DNA of 64,000 nt from Pseudomonas fluorescens. Its GTDB lineage: Bacteria; Pseudomonadota; Gammaproteobacteria; Pseudomonadales; Pseudomonadaceae. The notes below the pieces were generated by a model. It searched no databases and was not told the origin of the DNA. It saw nothing but the letters and a program-made list of their open reading frames with translations. The translations under genes were made by a program, and so were the position numbers. Shown one piece after another: positions 42,114 to 51,462 of this stretch (position 1 is its first letter; every line of letters starts with the position of its first letter). The DNA lies in contig NZ_CP012830.1 of NCBI RefSeq assembly GCF_001307155.1, positions 3,718,501 to 3,782,500 of the forward strand, read 5' to 3'.

Positions 42114-42578
42114 CTAGAACATCGGCCGAGCCGAAGCCACCGCCACCAGCAGCAACCCCAGCAATAGATTGATCCCCACCAAGCGCCGAATCTTGCCCAG
42201 CATCGCCGCACCCGTCGGCCAATCCTCGGCCAGCACCGCTTTACGCAATTCCGGCAGATTCAGCGCCTGAATGCGGATAAACAGCGCGGTCATCACCAGG
42301 TACAGCCCCATCATGATCTGCACGTAACGCGGTGCGGTTTCAAAACCGCTGAAGCGCAGATGAATCAGCCCGACACCACTGATCGGCAAGATCACCACCG
42401 CGACCCAGACCCAGACAAAAAAACCTTGAAACACTTCTACCCACAGCTTCAGTCGCGCAGGCCCTTCAAGTGCCTTCATGGCGGCGGGGCGCAGGACCAT
42501 CCAGGCGAAAAACATGCCGCCGACCCAGATCAGGGCCGCCAGTACATGCAGGGTATAAATGAGGGCGAAAGGTGTCAT
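42114..42578 (-). CDS. CopD-family integral membrane protein
   Basis: 154 residues, four predicted helices. LHVLAALIWVGGMFFAW carries the conserved His and Trp of CopD-type proteins, and a second His is at LIHLRFSG. The family is linked to copper uptake or haem-type redox roles; evidence for copper here is family-level only. No copC lies next to it. Confidence 0.78.
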   Translation of the reverse strand: MTPFALIYTLHVLAALIWVGGMFFAWMVLRPAAMKALEGPARLKLWVEVFQGFFVWVWVAVVILPISGVGLIHLRFSGFETAPRYVQIMMGLYLVMTALFIRIQALNLPELRKAVLAEDWPTGAAMLGKIRRLVGINLLLGLLLVAVASARPMF

Positions 42579-42639
42579 TGGGGTACTCCGTTCTGCGCGG
42601 GATTAATTAGCGGGGTATGATAGCCGCCGATCCGAACCA

Positions 42640-42655
42640 CTGAAAATTTATCCAG
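42640..42655 (+). promoter_or_regulatory. LexA (SOS) box of dinG
   Basis: Exact CTG-N10-CAG (CTGAAAATTTATCCAG), 22 nt before the dinG ATG. AT-rich core as in the recA and dinB boxes. Confidence 0.85.
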
Positions 42656-42677
42656 CGTTTTTTGCGCCCGACAATCC

Positions 42678-44822
42678 ATGATCAGCACAGAACTCAAAAC
42701 CACGATCCAGGGCGCCTACTCGCGTTTTCTCGAAGCCAAGAGCCTCAAGCCGCGTTACGGCCAGCGCCTGATGATCGCCGAAATTGCCAAGGTCCTCGGT
42801 GACATCGACACCGACGACGAAGGCCGGCGCAGTGGCGACCCCGCGATTGTCGCGGTGGAAGCCGGCACCGGTACCGGGAAAACCGTGGCCTACAGCCTGG
42901 CGGCGATTCCGACTGCCAAGGCCGCCGGCAAACGCCTGGTGATCGCTACCGCCACCGTCGCCCTGCAGGAACAGATCGTCTACAAGGACCTGCCGGACCT
43001 GATGCGCAACAGCGGGCTGAACTTCAGCTTTGCGCTGGCCAAGGGCCGTGGCCGCTACATGTGCCTGTCCAAGCTCGACATGTTGTTGCAGGAAGGCCAC
43101 GCGCAAACCGCTACCGCGCAGCTGTTCGAAGAAGAAGGCTTCAAGATCGAGGTCGATGAAGCCAGTCAGAAACTGTTCACCAGCATGATCGAAAAACTTG
43201 CCGGCAATAAATGGGACGGCGACCGCGACAGTTGGTCCACCGCCCTTGAAGATGCGGATTGGGCGCGCCTGACCACCGATCACAGCCAGTGCACCAACCG
43301 TCATTGCCCCAACTTCGGTCAGTGCGCCTTCTACAAGGCCCGCGAAGGCATGGGCAAGGTGGACGTGATCGTCACCAACCACGACATGGTCCTCGCTGAC
43401 CTGGCCTTGGGCGGCGGAGCCGTCCTGCCCGACCCGCGCGACACCATCTACGTGTTCGACGAAGGCCATCACCTGCCGGACAAGGCGATCGGCCACTTCG
43501 CCCATTACACGCGTTTGCGTTCCACCGCCGACTGGCTGGAAACGACCGCCAAGAACCTCACCAAATTGCTGGCCCAGCACCCGTTGCCGGGCGATCTGGG
43601 CAAGCTGATCGAACAAGTGCCGGAGCTGGCGCGAGAGATCAAGACCCAGCAGCAGTTCATGTTCACCGCCTGCGAACAGGTTGCCGAATTCAAGCCCGGC
43701 GAAGACGTCGAGGGCCGCGAACGGCCACGTCATCGTTTCGTCGGCGGGGTGATTCCCGAGCATATGCGCGAGATGGGCGTCGAGCTGAAGAAAGGCTTCG
43801 CGCGCCTGACTGATGTCTTTACCCGGCTCACCGAGCTGCTCAAGGAAGGCATGGATGGCGAGGTCAATATCGGCATCGCCAGCAATCAGGCCGAAGAATG
43901 GTATCCGCTGTTTGGCAGCCTGCTGTCCCGTTCCCAGGGCAACTGGGAGCTGTGGACCGCATTCACCGCCGAAGACCCGGAAGACAACCCGCCGATGGCG
44001 CGCTGGCTGACCCTGGCCGAAAGCGGTTCGCTGTTCGATATCGAGGTCAACGCCAGCCCGATCCTGGCGGCGGAAATGCTCCGACGCAACCTGTGGAATG
44101 TGGCTTACGGTGCGCTGGTGACCTCGGCCACCTTGACCGCACTGGGCACCTTCGACCGTTTCCGCATGCGCGCCGGTCTGCCGAAAAAGGCCGTGACGGC
44201 GGTGGTGCCGAGCCCGTTCCATCACGCTGACGCAGGCGTGCTGCGGGTGCCGGACCTGCGCGCCGACCCACGGGACGCGGCGGCCCACACCGCGGCGATC
44301 ATTCGTGACCTGCCGGAACTGGTCGAAGGCTCGCGCGGCACGCTGGTGCTGTTCTCTTCGCGCAAACAGATGCAGGACGTGTTCGACGGCCTGGACCGCG
44401 ACTGGCGCAAGCAAGTGTTCATTCAAGGCAACCTGTCGAAGCAGGAAACCCTGAACAAGCACAAGGCGCGGGTCGATGGCGGTGACTCCAGCGTGCTGTT
44501 CGGCCTGGCGAGTTTCGCCGAGGGTGTCGACTTGCCGGGTGCTTACTGCGAGCACGTGGTGATCGCCAAAATCCCGTTCTCGGTCCCGGACGATCCGGTC
44601 GAAGCCGCGCTGGCCGAATGGATTGAAGCCCGAGGTGGTAATCCGTTCATGGAAATCTCGGTGCCCGACGCCTCGCTCAAGCTGGTTCAGGCTTGCGGGC
44701 GCCTGCTGCGCACCGAAGAAGACCGCGGCACCATCACTTTGCTTGACCGGCGTCTGGTCACGCAACGCTACGGCAAAGCTATCCTCAACGCGCTGCCGCC
44801 GTTTCGCCGCGAAATATCTTGA
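42678..44822 (+). CDS. dinG: ATP-dependent DNA helicase DinG
   Basis: 714 residues. Walker A EAGTGTGKT (about residue 56), four-Cys Fe-S domain (CLSK and CTNRHCPNFGQC), DEAH-type box DEGHH, and XPD-like C-terminal motifs (ACGRLLRTEEDRG). A 5'-3' helicase acting on R-loops, D-loops and G-quadruplexes, SOS-induced in E. coli. A LexA box lies just upstream. A long open frame on the opposite strand is a shadow. Confidence 0.97.
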   Translation: MISTELKTTIQGAYSRFLEAKSLKPRYGQRLMIAEIAKVLGDIDTDDEGRRSGDPAIVAVEAGTGTGKTVAYSLAAIPTAKAAGKRLVIATATVALQEQIVYKDLPDLMRNSGLNFSFALAKGRGRYMCLSKLDMLLQEGHAQTATAQLFEEEGFKIEVDEASQKLFTSMIEKLAGNKWDGDRDSWSTALEDADWARLTTDHSQCTNRHCPNFGQCAFYKAREGMGKVDVIVTNHDMVLADLALGGGAVLPDPRDTIYVFDEGHHLPDKAIGHFAHYTRLRSTADWLETTAKNLTKLLAQHPLPGDLGKLIEQVPELAREIKTQQQFMFTACEQVAEFKPGEDVEGRERPRHRFVGGVIPEHMREMGVELKKGFARLTDVFTRLTELLKEGMDGEVNIGIASNQAEEWYPLFGSLLSRSQGNWELWTAFTAEDPEDNPPMARWLTLAESGSLFDIEVNASPILAAEMLRRNLWNVAYGALVTSATLTALGTFDRFRMRAGLPKKAVTAVVPSPFHHADAGVLRVPDLRADPRDAAAHTAAIIRDLPELVEGSRGTLVLFSSRKQMQDVFDGLDRDWRKQVFIQGNLSKQETLNKHKARVDGGDSSVLFGLASFAEGVDLPGAYCEHVVIAKIPFSVPDDPVEAALAEWIEARGGNPFMEISVPDASLKLVQACGRLLRTEEDRGTITLLDRRLVTQRYGKAILNALPPFRREIS

Positions 44823-44917
44823 GACACGGTGGGCGAAATCGCCCACTTCGTTGTCTATCCCCCCACTACCGATTCCACACAGGCCGTTCACTGGTCGTTA
44901 GGGAGAACCTGGTTCAT

Positions 44918-47320
44918 ATGATTCGCCGTTCGTTACCCGCTGTTTTTGCCCTGATGTTCGCTGCGCCACTGCTGGCGGCTCCGGCCGGACAACAGACGCT
45001 GTTCAACTTTGTCCGGCCCGCCGATGTGGTCCAGGTGGCGACCCAGGACGCCAGCCTGCCGCAGTCCAACGCAGAGCAAACGGCCGAAGGTGAAGTGCTG
45101 CGCCGGGTGACCTTCAACCCGGCGGCTCAACCGAACCTGCGTCTGACTCCGCAAAGCGGCGCCTGGGACTGGTCGCAGTCTGGTGTCATGAGCTTGCGTA
45201 TCCAGAGTGCAATGAACTGGCCTGTAACGCTCTACGTGAAAATCCAGAGTAACGACGGCAAGACCTTGGTCAGCCGCATCGATTTGCCGGCCGGGCCTGC
45301 GCAAACCTTGCTGGTTCCGCTGACACCGAGTTCGCCACTGAGCCAGGGCCTGAAAGCCGGGCCGCCGATGCCGATCACTGTCGAAGGCCAGCGCGTATTG
45401 CTGACCAGCAGCACGGGTGAACTGGATCGCAGCCAGGTGGTGTCGGTGACGCTGTCGATGGATCAGCCAAAAGTCGCCCAGAGCATCATGCTTGAGCGCT
45501 TTGGCGTGCAGGACGGCGAGTCGGTGGTCAAGGCCGCCTACGGTTCGTTAGTGGACGCTTATGGTCAGTCCACGCGAGCGAAATGGCCGGAAAAAGTCAC
45601 CAGCGACGAGCAACTCAAAGCGGCGGCAAACAAAGAACAACAGCAACTGAAAACCTGGCTGGCCGAGCGTAAACGCTCGTCCCTGGACACGTTCGGTGGC
45701 TGGAGCAAAGGCCCGGCGTTCAAGGCCAGCGGCTTCTTTCGTACTGAAAAGCGTGACGGTCGCTGGTATCTGGTGACCCCGGAAGGTCACCCGTTCTATT
45801 CCCTGGGAGTCAATACAGTCACCGCCGATACCAGCCAGACCTACGTCGCCGGGCGCGAAGCCATGTTCGAGTCGTTGCCCGCTAACGACGAGCCATTGGC
45901 CAGCCATTACGGTGAAGGCGACAACCGCAATGGCAATGGTGCCGATCAGGGACGTGGGTTCAATGCCGGTCGCTGGTATGACTTCTACGGTGCCAACCTG
46001 CAGCGCACTTATGGCCAACCGTGTGCGGTGACGAGTGAAACCAAGGCTGATGAAGCCAAAGCCGAAGAAGCCAAGGCCGACACCGCCACAACCCCGTGCA
46101 CCTCCCACACGTTCGACGAAAAACGCTGGACCGGCCATACACTCGACCGTCTGCAAGCCTGGGGTTTCAACACCATCGGCGACTGGAGCGCCCCGGCGCT
46201 GGGCTTGAATGACCGTGTGCCGTACACCTTGCCGCTGTCCATCGTTGGCGATTACGCCAGCATCAGCACCGGCACCGACTGGTGGGGCGGCATGCCCGAC
46301 CCGTTCGACCCGCGTTTCGCCATGGCCACCGAGCGTGCCGTGGCCATTGCTGCACGCGATCACCGTGACGACCCATGGCTTATCGGTTACTTCGCCGATA
46401 ACGAACTGGCCTGGGCCGGTCCCGGCGATGACCCGAAGGCCCGTTATGCCTTGGCGTACGGTACTTTGAAAATGACCACCGACGTGCCGGCCAAACGGGC
46501 GTTCCTCAAGCAACTGCGGGACAAATACCGTAACCAGGCGGGCTTGTCGAAAGCCTGGGGCATTGATTTGCCGGCCTGGGAATTGATGGAAGACCCGGGG
46601 TTCGTGCCGCCGCTGCCAAGTGCGGAACACCCGGAAATCGAAGCCGACTTCAAATATTTCCAGAAAGTTTTCGCCGACACCTATTTCAAGACCATCGCCG
46701 ATTCGCTGAAATGGCACGCACCCAACCACCTGCTGCTTGGTGGTCGGTTTGCCACCAGCACACCTGAGGCTGTCGAGTCTTGCGCGCAGTACTGCGACGT
46801 CCTGAGCTTCAACATGTACACGCTTAAACCTCAGGACGGTTATGACTTCGCCAAACTACAGGCGTTGGACAAACCGGTGCTGATCACCGAGTTCAACTTC
46901 GGTTCGCGTGATCGCGGTCCGTTCTGGGGCGGAGTAACGGAGCTGGCGAAGGAAGAAGACCGTGGGCCGGCCTACGCCAATTTCGTCAAGCAAGCGGTGA
47001 GTGAACCGTCGATTGTCGGCGTGCATTGGTTCCAGTACCTCGATCAACCGGTGAGCGGTCGCCTGCTGGACGGTGAAAACGGCCATTTCGGTCTGGTCGG
47101 GATCACCGATCTGCCGTTCCAGGGCTTTGTCGAAAGTGTGCGCAAGGCCAACTTGCAGGCCGTCGATCAGCTCGGCAAAGAAGCCGAGAAGGCCAAGGCT
47201 GCGGCGGATAAAGCCGACAGTGCCGGTCATGAAGACACAGCTGGGAAGAAAGGCCGCGACAGCAAGGGTGCAGGGCAGGGCGCTGGCCATGCAGGTGGGC
47301 ATTCCGCCAATGGTCATTAA
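44918..47320 (+). CDS. Secreted beta-agarase-like glycoside hydrolase
   Basis: 800 residues from ATG 44918 with GGGAGA upstream. Signal peptide to about residue 21 (PLLAAPA). A beta-sandwich N-terminus (25-220) precedes a TIM barrel beginning GFFRTEKRDGRWYLVTPEGHP; likely catalytic residues are Glu in ADNELAW and Glu in ITEFNFGS. An insert near residues 370-390 (TKADEAKAEEAKADT) and a C-terminal Ala/Lys/Gly/His-rich tail (about 755-800) are low-complexity. The agarase label is by family; the natural substrate may be another polysaccharide such as an exopolysaccharide. Confidence 0.78.
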   Translation: MIRRSLPAVFALMFAAPLLAAPAGQQTLFNFVRPADVVQVATQDASLPQSNAEQTAEGEVLRRVTFNPAAQPNLRLTPQSGAWDWSQSGVMSLRIQSAMNWPVTLYVKIQSNDGKTLVSRIDLPAGPAQTLLVPLTPSSPLSQGLKAGPPMPITVEGQRVLLTSSTGELDRSQVVSVTLSMDQPKVAQSIMLERFGVQDGESVVKAAYGSLVDAYGQSTRAKWPEKVTSDEQLKAAANKEQQQLKTWLAERKRSSLDTFGGWSKGPAFKASGFFRTEKRDGRWYLVTPEGHPFYSLGVNTVTADTSQTYVAGREAMFESLPANDEPLASHYGEGDNRNGNGADQGRGFNAGRWYDFYGANLQRTYGQPCAVTSETKADEAKAEEAKADTATTPCTSHTFDEKRWTGHTLDRLQAWGFNTIGDWSAPALGLNDRVPYTLPLSIVGDYASISTGTDWWGGMPDPFDPRFAMATERAVAIAARDHRDDPWLIGYFADNELAWAGPGDDPKARYALAYGTLKMTTDVPAKRAFLKQLRDKYRNQAGLSKAWGIDLPAWELMEDPGFVPPLPSAEHPEIEADFKYFQKVFADTYFKTIADSLKWHAPNHLLLGGRFATSTPEAVESCAQYCDVLSFNMYTLKPQDGYDFAKLQALDKPVLITEFNFGSRDRGPFWGGVTELAKEEDRGPAYANFVKQAVSEPSIVGVHWFQYLDQPVSGRLLDGENGHFGLVGITDLPFQGFVESVRKANLQAVDQLGKEAEKAKAAADKADSAGHEDTAGKKGRDSKGAGQGAGHAGGHSANGH

Positions 47321-47459
47321 AGCCTGCGATCTTTTGATCTTTTGATCGCTGACCTATTAACGATTACGGCAACCGCCGAGCCCGCCCCTGTTCCCAAATC
47401 GCTCAAGGGCTGGAACAATGCAGGTCATTGTGTCGAAACGTTTTTTCGGAGAGTTACGG

Positions 47460-48605
47460 GTGCTGATTCAGGGTCATTACGAGCTTAAATTTGAAGCGGT
47501 ACGTGAAGCTTTCGCGGCACTCTTCGACGATCCCCAGGAACGCGGCGCGGCACTGTGCATACAAATTGGCGGTGAAACCGTCGTCGACCTTTGGGCCGGT
47601 ACTGCCGACAAGGATGGTCACGAGGCTTGGCACAGCGACACCATTGCCAACCTGTTCTCCTGCACCAAGACCTTTGCTGCAGTGACTGCCCTGCAACTGG
47701 TCGCCGAAGGCAAGTTGCAGCTCGATATTCCGGTCGCCAGGTATTGGCCGGAATTCGCCGCTGCCGGCAAGGAGGCGATCACCTTGCGTCAGTTGCTCTG
47801 CCATCAGGCCGGTCTGCCGGCCTTGCGCGAGTTGCTACCCCCTGAAGCACTCTATAACTGGCAAACCATGGTCGACGCGCTGGCCGCCGAAGCCCCTTGG
47901 TGGACGCCCGGTGAAGGCCATGGTTATGCGGCGATCACTTATGGCTGGCTGGTCGGGGAACTGCTGCGACGCGCCGATGGCCGTGGTCCGGGCGAGTCGA
48001 TCGTGGCACGTGTTGCGCGACCGCTGGGGCTGGATTTTCATGTCGGCCTGGCGGATGAAGAGTTTCATCGCGTGGCGCACATCGCGCGTGGCAAGGGCAA
48101 TGTCGGCGATGCGGCGGCGCAGCGTTTGCTGCAAGTGACGATGCGTGAGCCGAAGGCCATGACCACTCTGGCGTTTACCAACCCGCCATCGATCATGACC
48201 AGTACCAACAAGCCGGAGTGGCGTCGTATGCAACAACCGGCAGCGAATGGCCACGGCAATGCCCGCAGCCTGGCCGGATTCTATAGCGGTCTGCTCGATG
48301 GCAGCCTGCTGGAAAGCGAGATGCTCCAGGAACTGACTCGCGAGCACAGCCTGGGCGAAGACAAGACTTTACTGACCCGGACCCGTTTTGGTCTGGGTTG
48401 TATGCTCGATCAACCGGACGTACCCAACGCGACCTTTGGCCTCGGCCCTCGAGCGTTTGGTCATCCGGGTGCTGGTGGCTCCATCGGTTTCGCTGACCCG
48501 GAACATGATGTGGCCTTCGGTTTTGTGACCAATACCCTTGGGCCATATGTGTTGATGGACCCTCGTGCGCAGAAGCTTGTGCGGGTTTTAGCCGCCTGTC
48601 TGTAA
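47460..48605 (+). CDS. Serine hydrolase/esterase of the beta-lactamase family (EstB-like)
   Basis: 381 residues from GTG 47460, chosen for the GGAGAG site at 47448-47453; an ATG at 47418 is in frame but adds a non-conserved stretch. Class C beta-lactamase-like fold: SCTK (Ser of SxxK), GYAAITYGWL with the Tyr, and GHPGAGGS near the C-terminus. The family includes EstB esterases and D-aminopeptidases. Same neighbourhood (dinG, esterase, OmpA, pdxH) as I recall in P. aeruginosa. Confidence 0.85.
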   Translation: MLIQGHYELKFEAVREAFAALFDDPQERGAALCIQIGGETVVDLWAGTADKDGHEAWHSDTIANLFSCTKTFAAVTALQLVAEGKLQLDIPVARYWPEFAAAGKEAITLRQLLCHQAGLPALRELLPPEALYNWQTMVDALAAEAPWWTPGEGHGYAAITYGWLVGELLRRADGRGPGESIVARVARPLGLDFHVGLADEEFHRVAHIARGKGNVGDAAAQRLLQVTMREPKAMTTLAFTNPPSIMTSTNKPEWRRMQQPAANGHGNARSLAGFYSGLLDGSLLESEMLQELTREHSLGEDKTLLTRTRFGLGCMLDQPDVPNATFGLGPRAFGHPGAGGSIGFADPEHDVAFGFVTNTLGPYVLMDPRAQKLVRVLAACL

Positions 48606-48748
48606 AGGGTAGCTTCAAGGCATTTTTTTGAAAAAAACTTGCCCAATGGTCGCAGGACGGAACCCTGTGGCTTCTATAGTTTCAAAGCGTCTGTTTTATA
48701 CGGGTCGTAGCGGCCCACAGCTTCTTATCTCATTTTGTGGATATCCCC

Positions 48749-49774
48749 ATGTCACTGAACAAATCTCTAGCCTTGGCACTGTGTCTCAGCATTACCGGTT
48801 GCGCGCAAACCCCACAAAATGATGCAGACGGGGCCCACTGGTGGTCATTCGGTTCCGGTTCGGACAAAGCCGCTGCCAAACCGGACGCGAAGGCCGCTGA
48901 AGACGCTGCAGCCGCGAAGGCCAAATCGACTGCAAGTGCTGCCGCGCCAACCACCCCGGCTGCAGTTCCAGGTTCTTCAGCTGCCGCAGCAGCCAAGGCC
49001 GATAGCGAAAGCAAATGGTGGTGGCCGTTCGGCGACCAGCCAAAAGCCATCACCAAGGCCGACATCAAAGATGTGCCGATGCCTGATCCGAAAATCACCC
49101 AGGCCTGGCTGGACAGCTACGAGCCACGCTTGCGGTCTGCGGTCCAGGACGGCCATATGCAGGTTGAACGTCGTGAGAATGTGCTGGTGGTCGTAGTGCC
49201 AGTGGATGACTCTTTCAACCCGAAACGTCCAGCCATGCTGCTGCCGTCGTCCCTGGGGCAGTTCACCAAGATCGCCAAGCTGGTTGAGCCCGATACCCAG
49301 GCTGCCGTCCTGGTACTTGGCCACGGCGACGCTGTGGGCACAACTTCCGACGCTCAACAACTGAGCAAGGACCGTGCGACTTCCGTTGCGTCGATCTTCA
49401 GCCTCAGTGGCTTGAAGCGTGATCGTCTGATGTTGCGTGGCATGGGCAGCTTGATGCCGCGCGCCGCCAATGACAGCGCCCAGGGCCGTGCCTTGAACCG
49501 TCGCGTGGAAATCATGCTGACCCAGCGCACCACCATGCTGGCATTGCTGAACAAATACAGCCAGCCGACCCCACCACCGGTGGAAATGGTTGCAGCGCAG
49601 CCCGTCAAGCCCGCAGCACCAGCCGTGGCCACGAAAAAAGCAACGTCGAAGAAGAAAGGCGCTGTCTCGAAAAAGGCTCCGGCGAAGAAAGCTCCGGCCA
49701 AAAAACAGCCGGCCAAGAAGCCAGCAGCTGCAGCCAAAGCGGATACAGCGGCAAAAAGCACCAGCGGCCAGTAA
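48749..49774 (+). CDS. OmpA-family lipoprotein with Lys/Ala/Pro-rich tail
   Basis: 341 residues from ATG 48749. Lipobox ITGC (Cys19 or so). An Ala/Lys/Asp-rich linker (about 30-95) is followed by an OmpA-type peptidoglycan-binding domain (about 165-265: LVLGHGDAVG, LSKDRATSVASIF, LNRRVEIML). The last 60 residues are a basic low-complexity tail (KKKGAVSKKAPAKKAPAKK) resembling histone H1/AlgP tails, which is odd for an envelope protein. Confidence 0.85.
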   Translation: MSLNKSLALALCLSITGCAQTPQNDADGAHWWSFGSGSDKAAAKPDAKAAEDAAAAKAKSTASAAAPTTPAAVPGSSAAAAAKADSESKWWWPFGDQPKAITKADIKDVPMPDPKITQAWLDSYEPRLRSAVQDGHMQVERRENVLVVVVPVDDSFNPKRPAMLLPSSLGQFTKIAKLVEPDTQAAVLVLGHGDAVGTTSDAQQLSKDRATSVASIFSLSGLKRDRLMLRGMGSLMPRAANDSAQGRALNRRVEIMLTQRTTMLALLNKYSQPTPPPVEMVAAQPVKPAAPAVATKKATSKKKGAVSKKAPAKKAPAKKQPAKKPAAAAKADTAAKSTSGQ

Positions 49775-49813
49775 TCGGCCAGCAACTGACTGATCAAGCA
49801 CAAGGAAAACGCT

Positions 49814-50461
49814 ATGCCCCGGACTTTGGCTGATATGCGTCGTGACTACACTCGCGATGGTTTGACCGAGGCTCAGGCCCCGGCCGAGCCATTCGCGCTG
49901 TTTCATCAGTGGTTTGCCGAGGCGGTAAATACCGAGCAACCTCCGGTCGAGGCGAATGCCATGACCCTGGCCACGGTTGATCAGGACGGTCGCCCGCATT
50001 GCCGAATCCTGTTGCTCAAGGGGCTTGATGATCAGGGGTTTACCTTCTTCACCAACTACGACAGTGCCAAGGGGCAGCAGCTGGCGGGCAATCCGTTTGC
50101 TGCCATGACCTTCTTCTGGCCGACCCTGGAGCGCCAGGTGCGTATCGAGGGTCGAGTGGTGAAGGTCACGCCGCAGGAGTCCGATGCCTATTTCCAGGTA
50201 CGGCCGCTGGGCAGTCGCCTGGGGGCCTGGGCGTCTCCGCAGAGTCAGGTGATTGCCGATCGTGCCGAGCTGGAAGGGCTGCTCAAAGTCACTGAACAGC
50301 GCTTCAGCGATAGCCAGCCGCATTGCCCGGAACATTGGGGCGGCTATCGTTTGTTGCCAGAACGCATCGAGTTCTGGCAGGGTCGGGCGAGTCGTTTGCA
50401 TGACCGTCTGAACTATCGTCTGCAAGGCGCGGACTGGAGTCGCGAGCGCCTGGCACCGTAA
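49814..50461 (+). CDS. pdxH: Pyridoxine/pyridoxamine 5'-phosphate oxidase
   Basis: 215 residues. FMN and substrate motifs CRILLLKGLDDQGFTFFTNY, FFWPTLERQVRIEGRV and C-terminal RLHDRLNYR are present. It makes pyridoxal 5'-phosphate, the last step of B6 synthesis and salvage. Confidence 0.97.
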   Translation: MPRTLADMRRDYTRDGLTEAQAPAEPFALFHQWFAEAVNTEQPPVEANAMTLATVDQDGRPHCRILLLKGLDDQGFTFFTNYDSAKGQQLAGNPFAAMTFFWPTLERQVRIEGRVVKVTPQESDAYFQVRPLGSRLGAWASPQSQVIADRAELEGLLKVTEQRFSDSQPHCPEHWGGYRLLPERIEFWQGRASRLHDRLNYRLQGADWSRERLAP

Positions 50462-50466
50462 ACCGG

Positions 50467-50703
50467 CTACACAGTGGGGTAGGTGGCAGCCGCCGCCTCC
50501 AGCCACTGTGGCAGGTCCCGACGTTTGATATTCTGCTGCCGGGCAATAGCCAATTGTTGCAGCATGAACGCCTTTTTCCGCTCGTCATTGCCGGCAAGTG
50601 CCAGCGCCAGATCACGGTCCATCCAGCGTTTGATCCGCACGTACAGCCACCAATGGAAGTACAGTCCGGCAACGGTGGTGGCGACAATGATGAAGTAATC
50701 CAT
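50467..50703 (-). CDS. Small membrane-anchored hypothetical protein
   Basis: 78 residues from ATG 50703. One N-terminal hydrophobic segment (FIIVATTVAGLYFHWWLYV) and a basic helical tail (KKAFMLQQLAIARQQNIKRRD). Convergent with pdxH, three nt... five nt between stops. A similar small gene follows pdxH in P. aeruginosa as I recall. Function unknown. Confidence 0.7.
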   Translation of the reverse strand: MDYFIIVATTVAGLYFHWWLYVRIKRWMDRDLALALAGNDERKKAFMLQQLAIARQQNIKRRDLPQWLEAAAATYPTV

Positions 50704-50871
50704 GGAAATCCTTGGTGCAATGGCGCAGATTCTGGAATTTGGCGCTACTGTGTGATGAGTTCTCAAGTGCGACTGTACTGCACCTGAATGAAACCAATTT
50801 TATCCGGGCAGTGCCGTGACAGGCGTCAAGCTGCGGAGTTTAATGAATACCTGTCCTTTGGAGTTGATGCT

Positions 50872-51336
50872 ATGCGTAAGTCTGTTTTGCTGGTTGCTTC
50901 TTTTTCTACGATGGCGATGCTGCTCACCGGTTGCCAATCGAGCCTGACCGGTGACTCCTACTCCCGTGACGAAGCACGTCGGGTGCAGACGATCCGTATG
51001 GGTACCATCGAGTCCCTGCGTCCGGTGAAAATCGAAGGCACTAAAACCCCGATCGGCAGCGTAGCCGGTGCGGCCGTTGGCGGCGTTGCCGGCAGCTCCG
51101 TGGGTGGTGGCAAAGGCAGCATCGTCGCTGCGGTGATCGGTGCTGTGGCTGGCGGTCTGGCGGGTTCTGCCATCGAAGAAGGCGCGACCCGTACCCAAGG
51201 CGTTGAAATCACCGTTCGCGAAGACGACGGCAGCATGCGCGCCTACGTTCAGGAAGTTCAGCCAAACGAAGTATTCCGTGTTGGCGAACGCGTGCGTATA
51301 TCCACCGTCGGTGGCACCAGCCGCGTTTCGCACTAA
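50872..51336 (+). CDS. SlyB/Pcp-type glycine-zipper outer-membrane lipoprotein
   Basis: 154 residues from ATG 50872. Lipobox LTGC (about Cys21). A glycine-zipper region (GSVAGAAVGGVAG, then AVIGAVAGGLAGSAIEEG) and a C-terminal beta domain (VEITVREDDGSM, VGERVRI) match SlyB/Pcp. These lipoproteins associate with the outer membrane and in enterobacteria respond to PhoPQ and Mg. Confidence 0.88.
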   Translation: MRKSVLLVASFSTMAMLLTGCQSSLTGDSYSRDEARRVQTIRMGTIESLRPVKIEGTKTPIGSVAGAAVGGVAGSSVGGGKGSIVAAVIGAVAGGLAGSAIEEGATRTQGVEITVREDDGSMRAYVQEVQPNEVFRVGERVRISTVGGTSRVSH

Positions 51337-51354
51337 GTTTTACGCGGTTAAAAC

Positions 51355-51386
51355 AAAACCCCGACCAGGTAACTGGTCGGGGTTTT
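51355..51386 (+). terminator. Terminator of the SlyB-like gene
   Basis: Perfect stem AAAACCCCGACCAG/CTGGTCGGGGTTTT with GTAA loop and flanking A and T runs; may also serve the convergent nhaA. Confidence 0.93.
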
Positions 51387-51462
51387 GTGTTTTTGGCTGA
51401 TTGTTTTGTTAGACCACTACAGCACACCTCGGCTGTGTGAACTCAGTAATAAATCCGGCTAT

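Noticed and set aside
42648..44891. 747-codon open frame on the minus strand opposite dinG
   Set aside because: Complete overlap with a well-supported helicase gene; the translation is His/Gln/Arg-rich with no family features.
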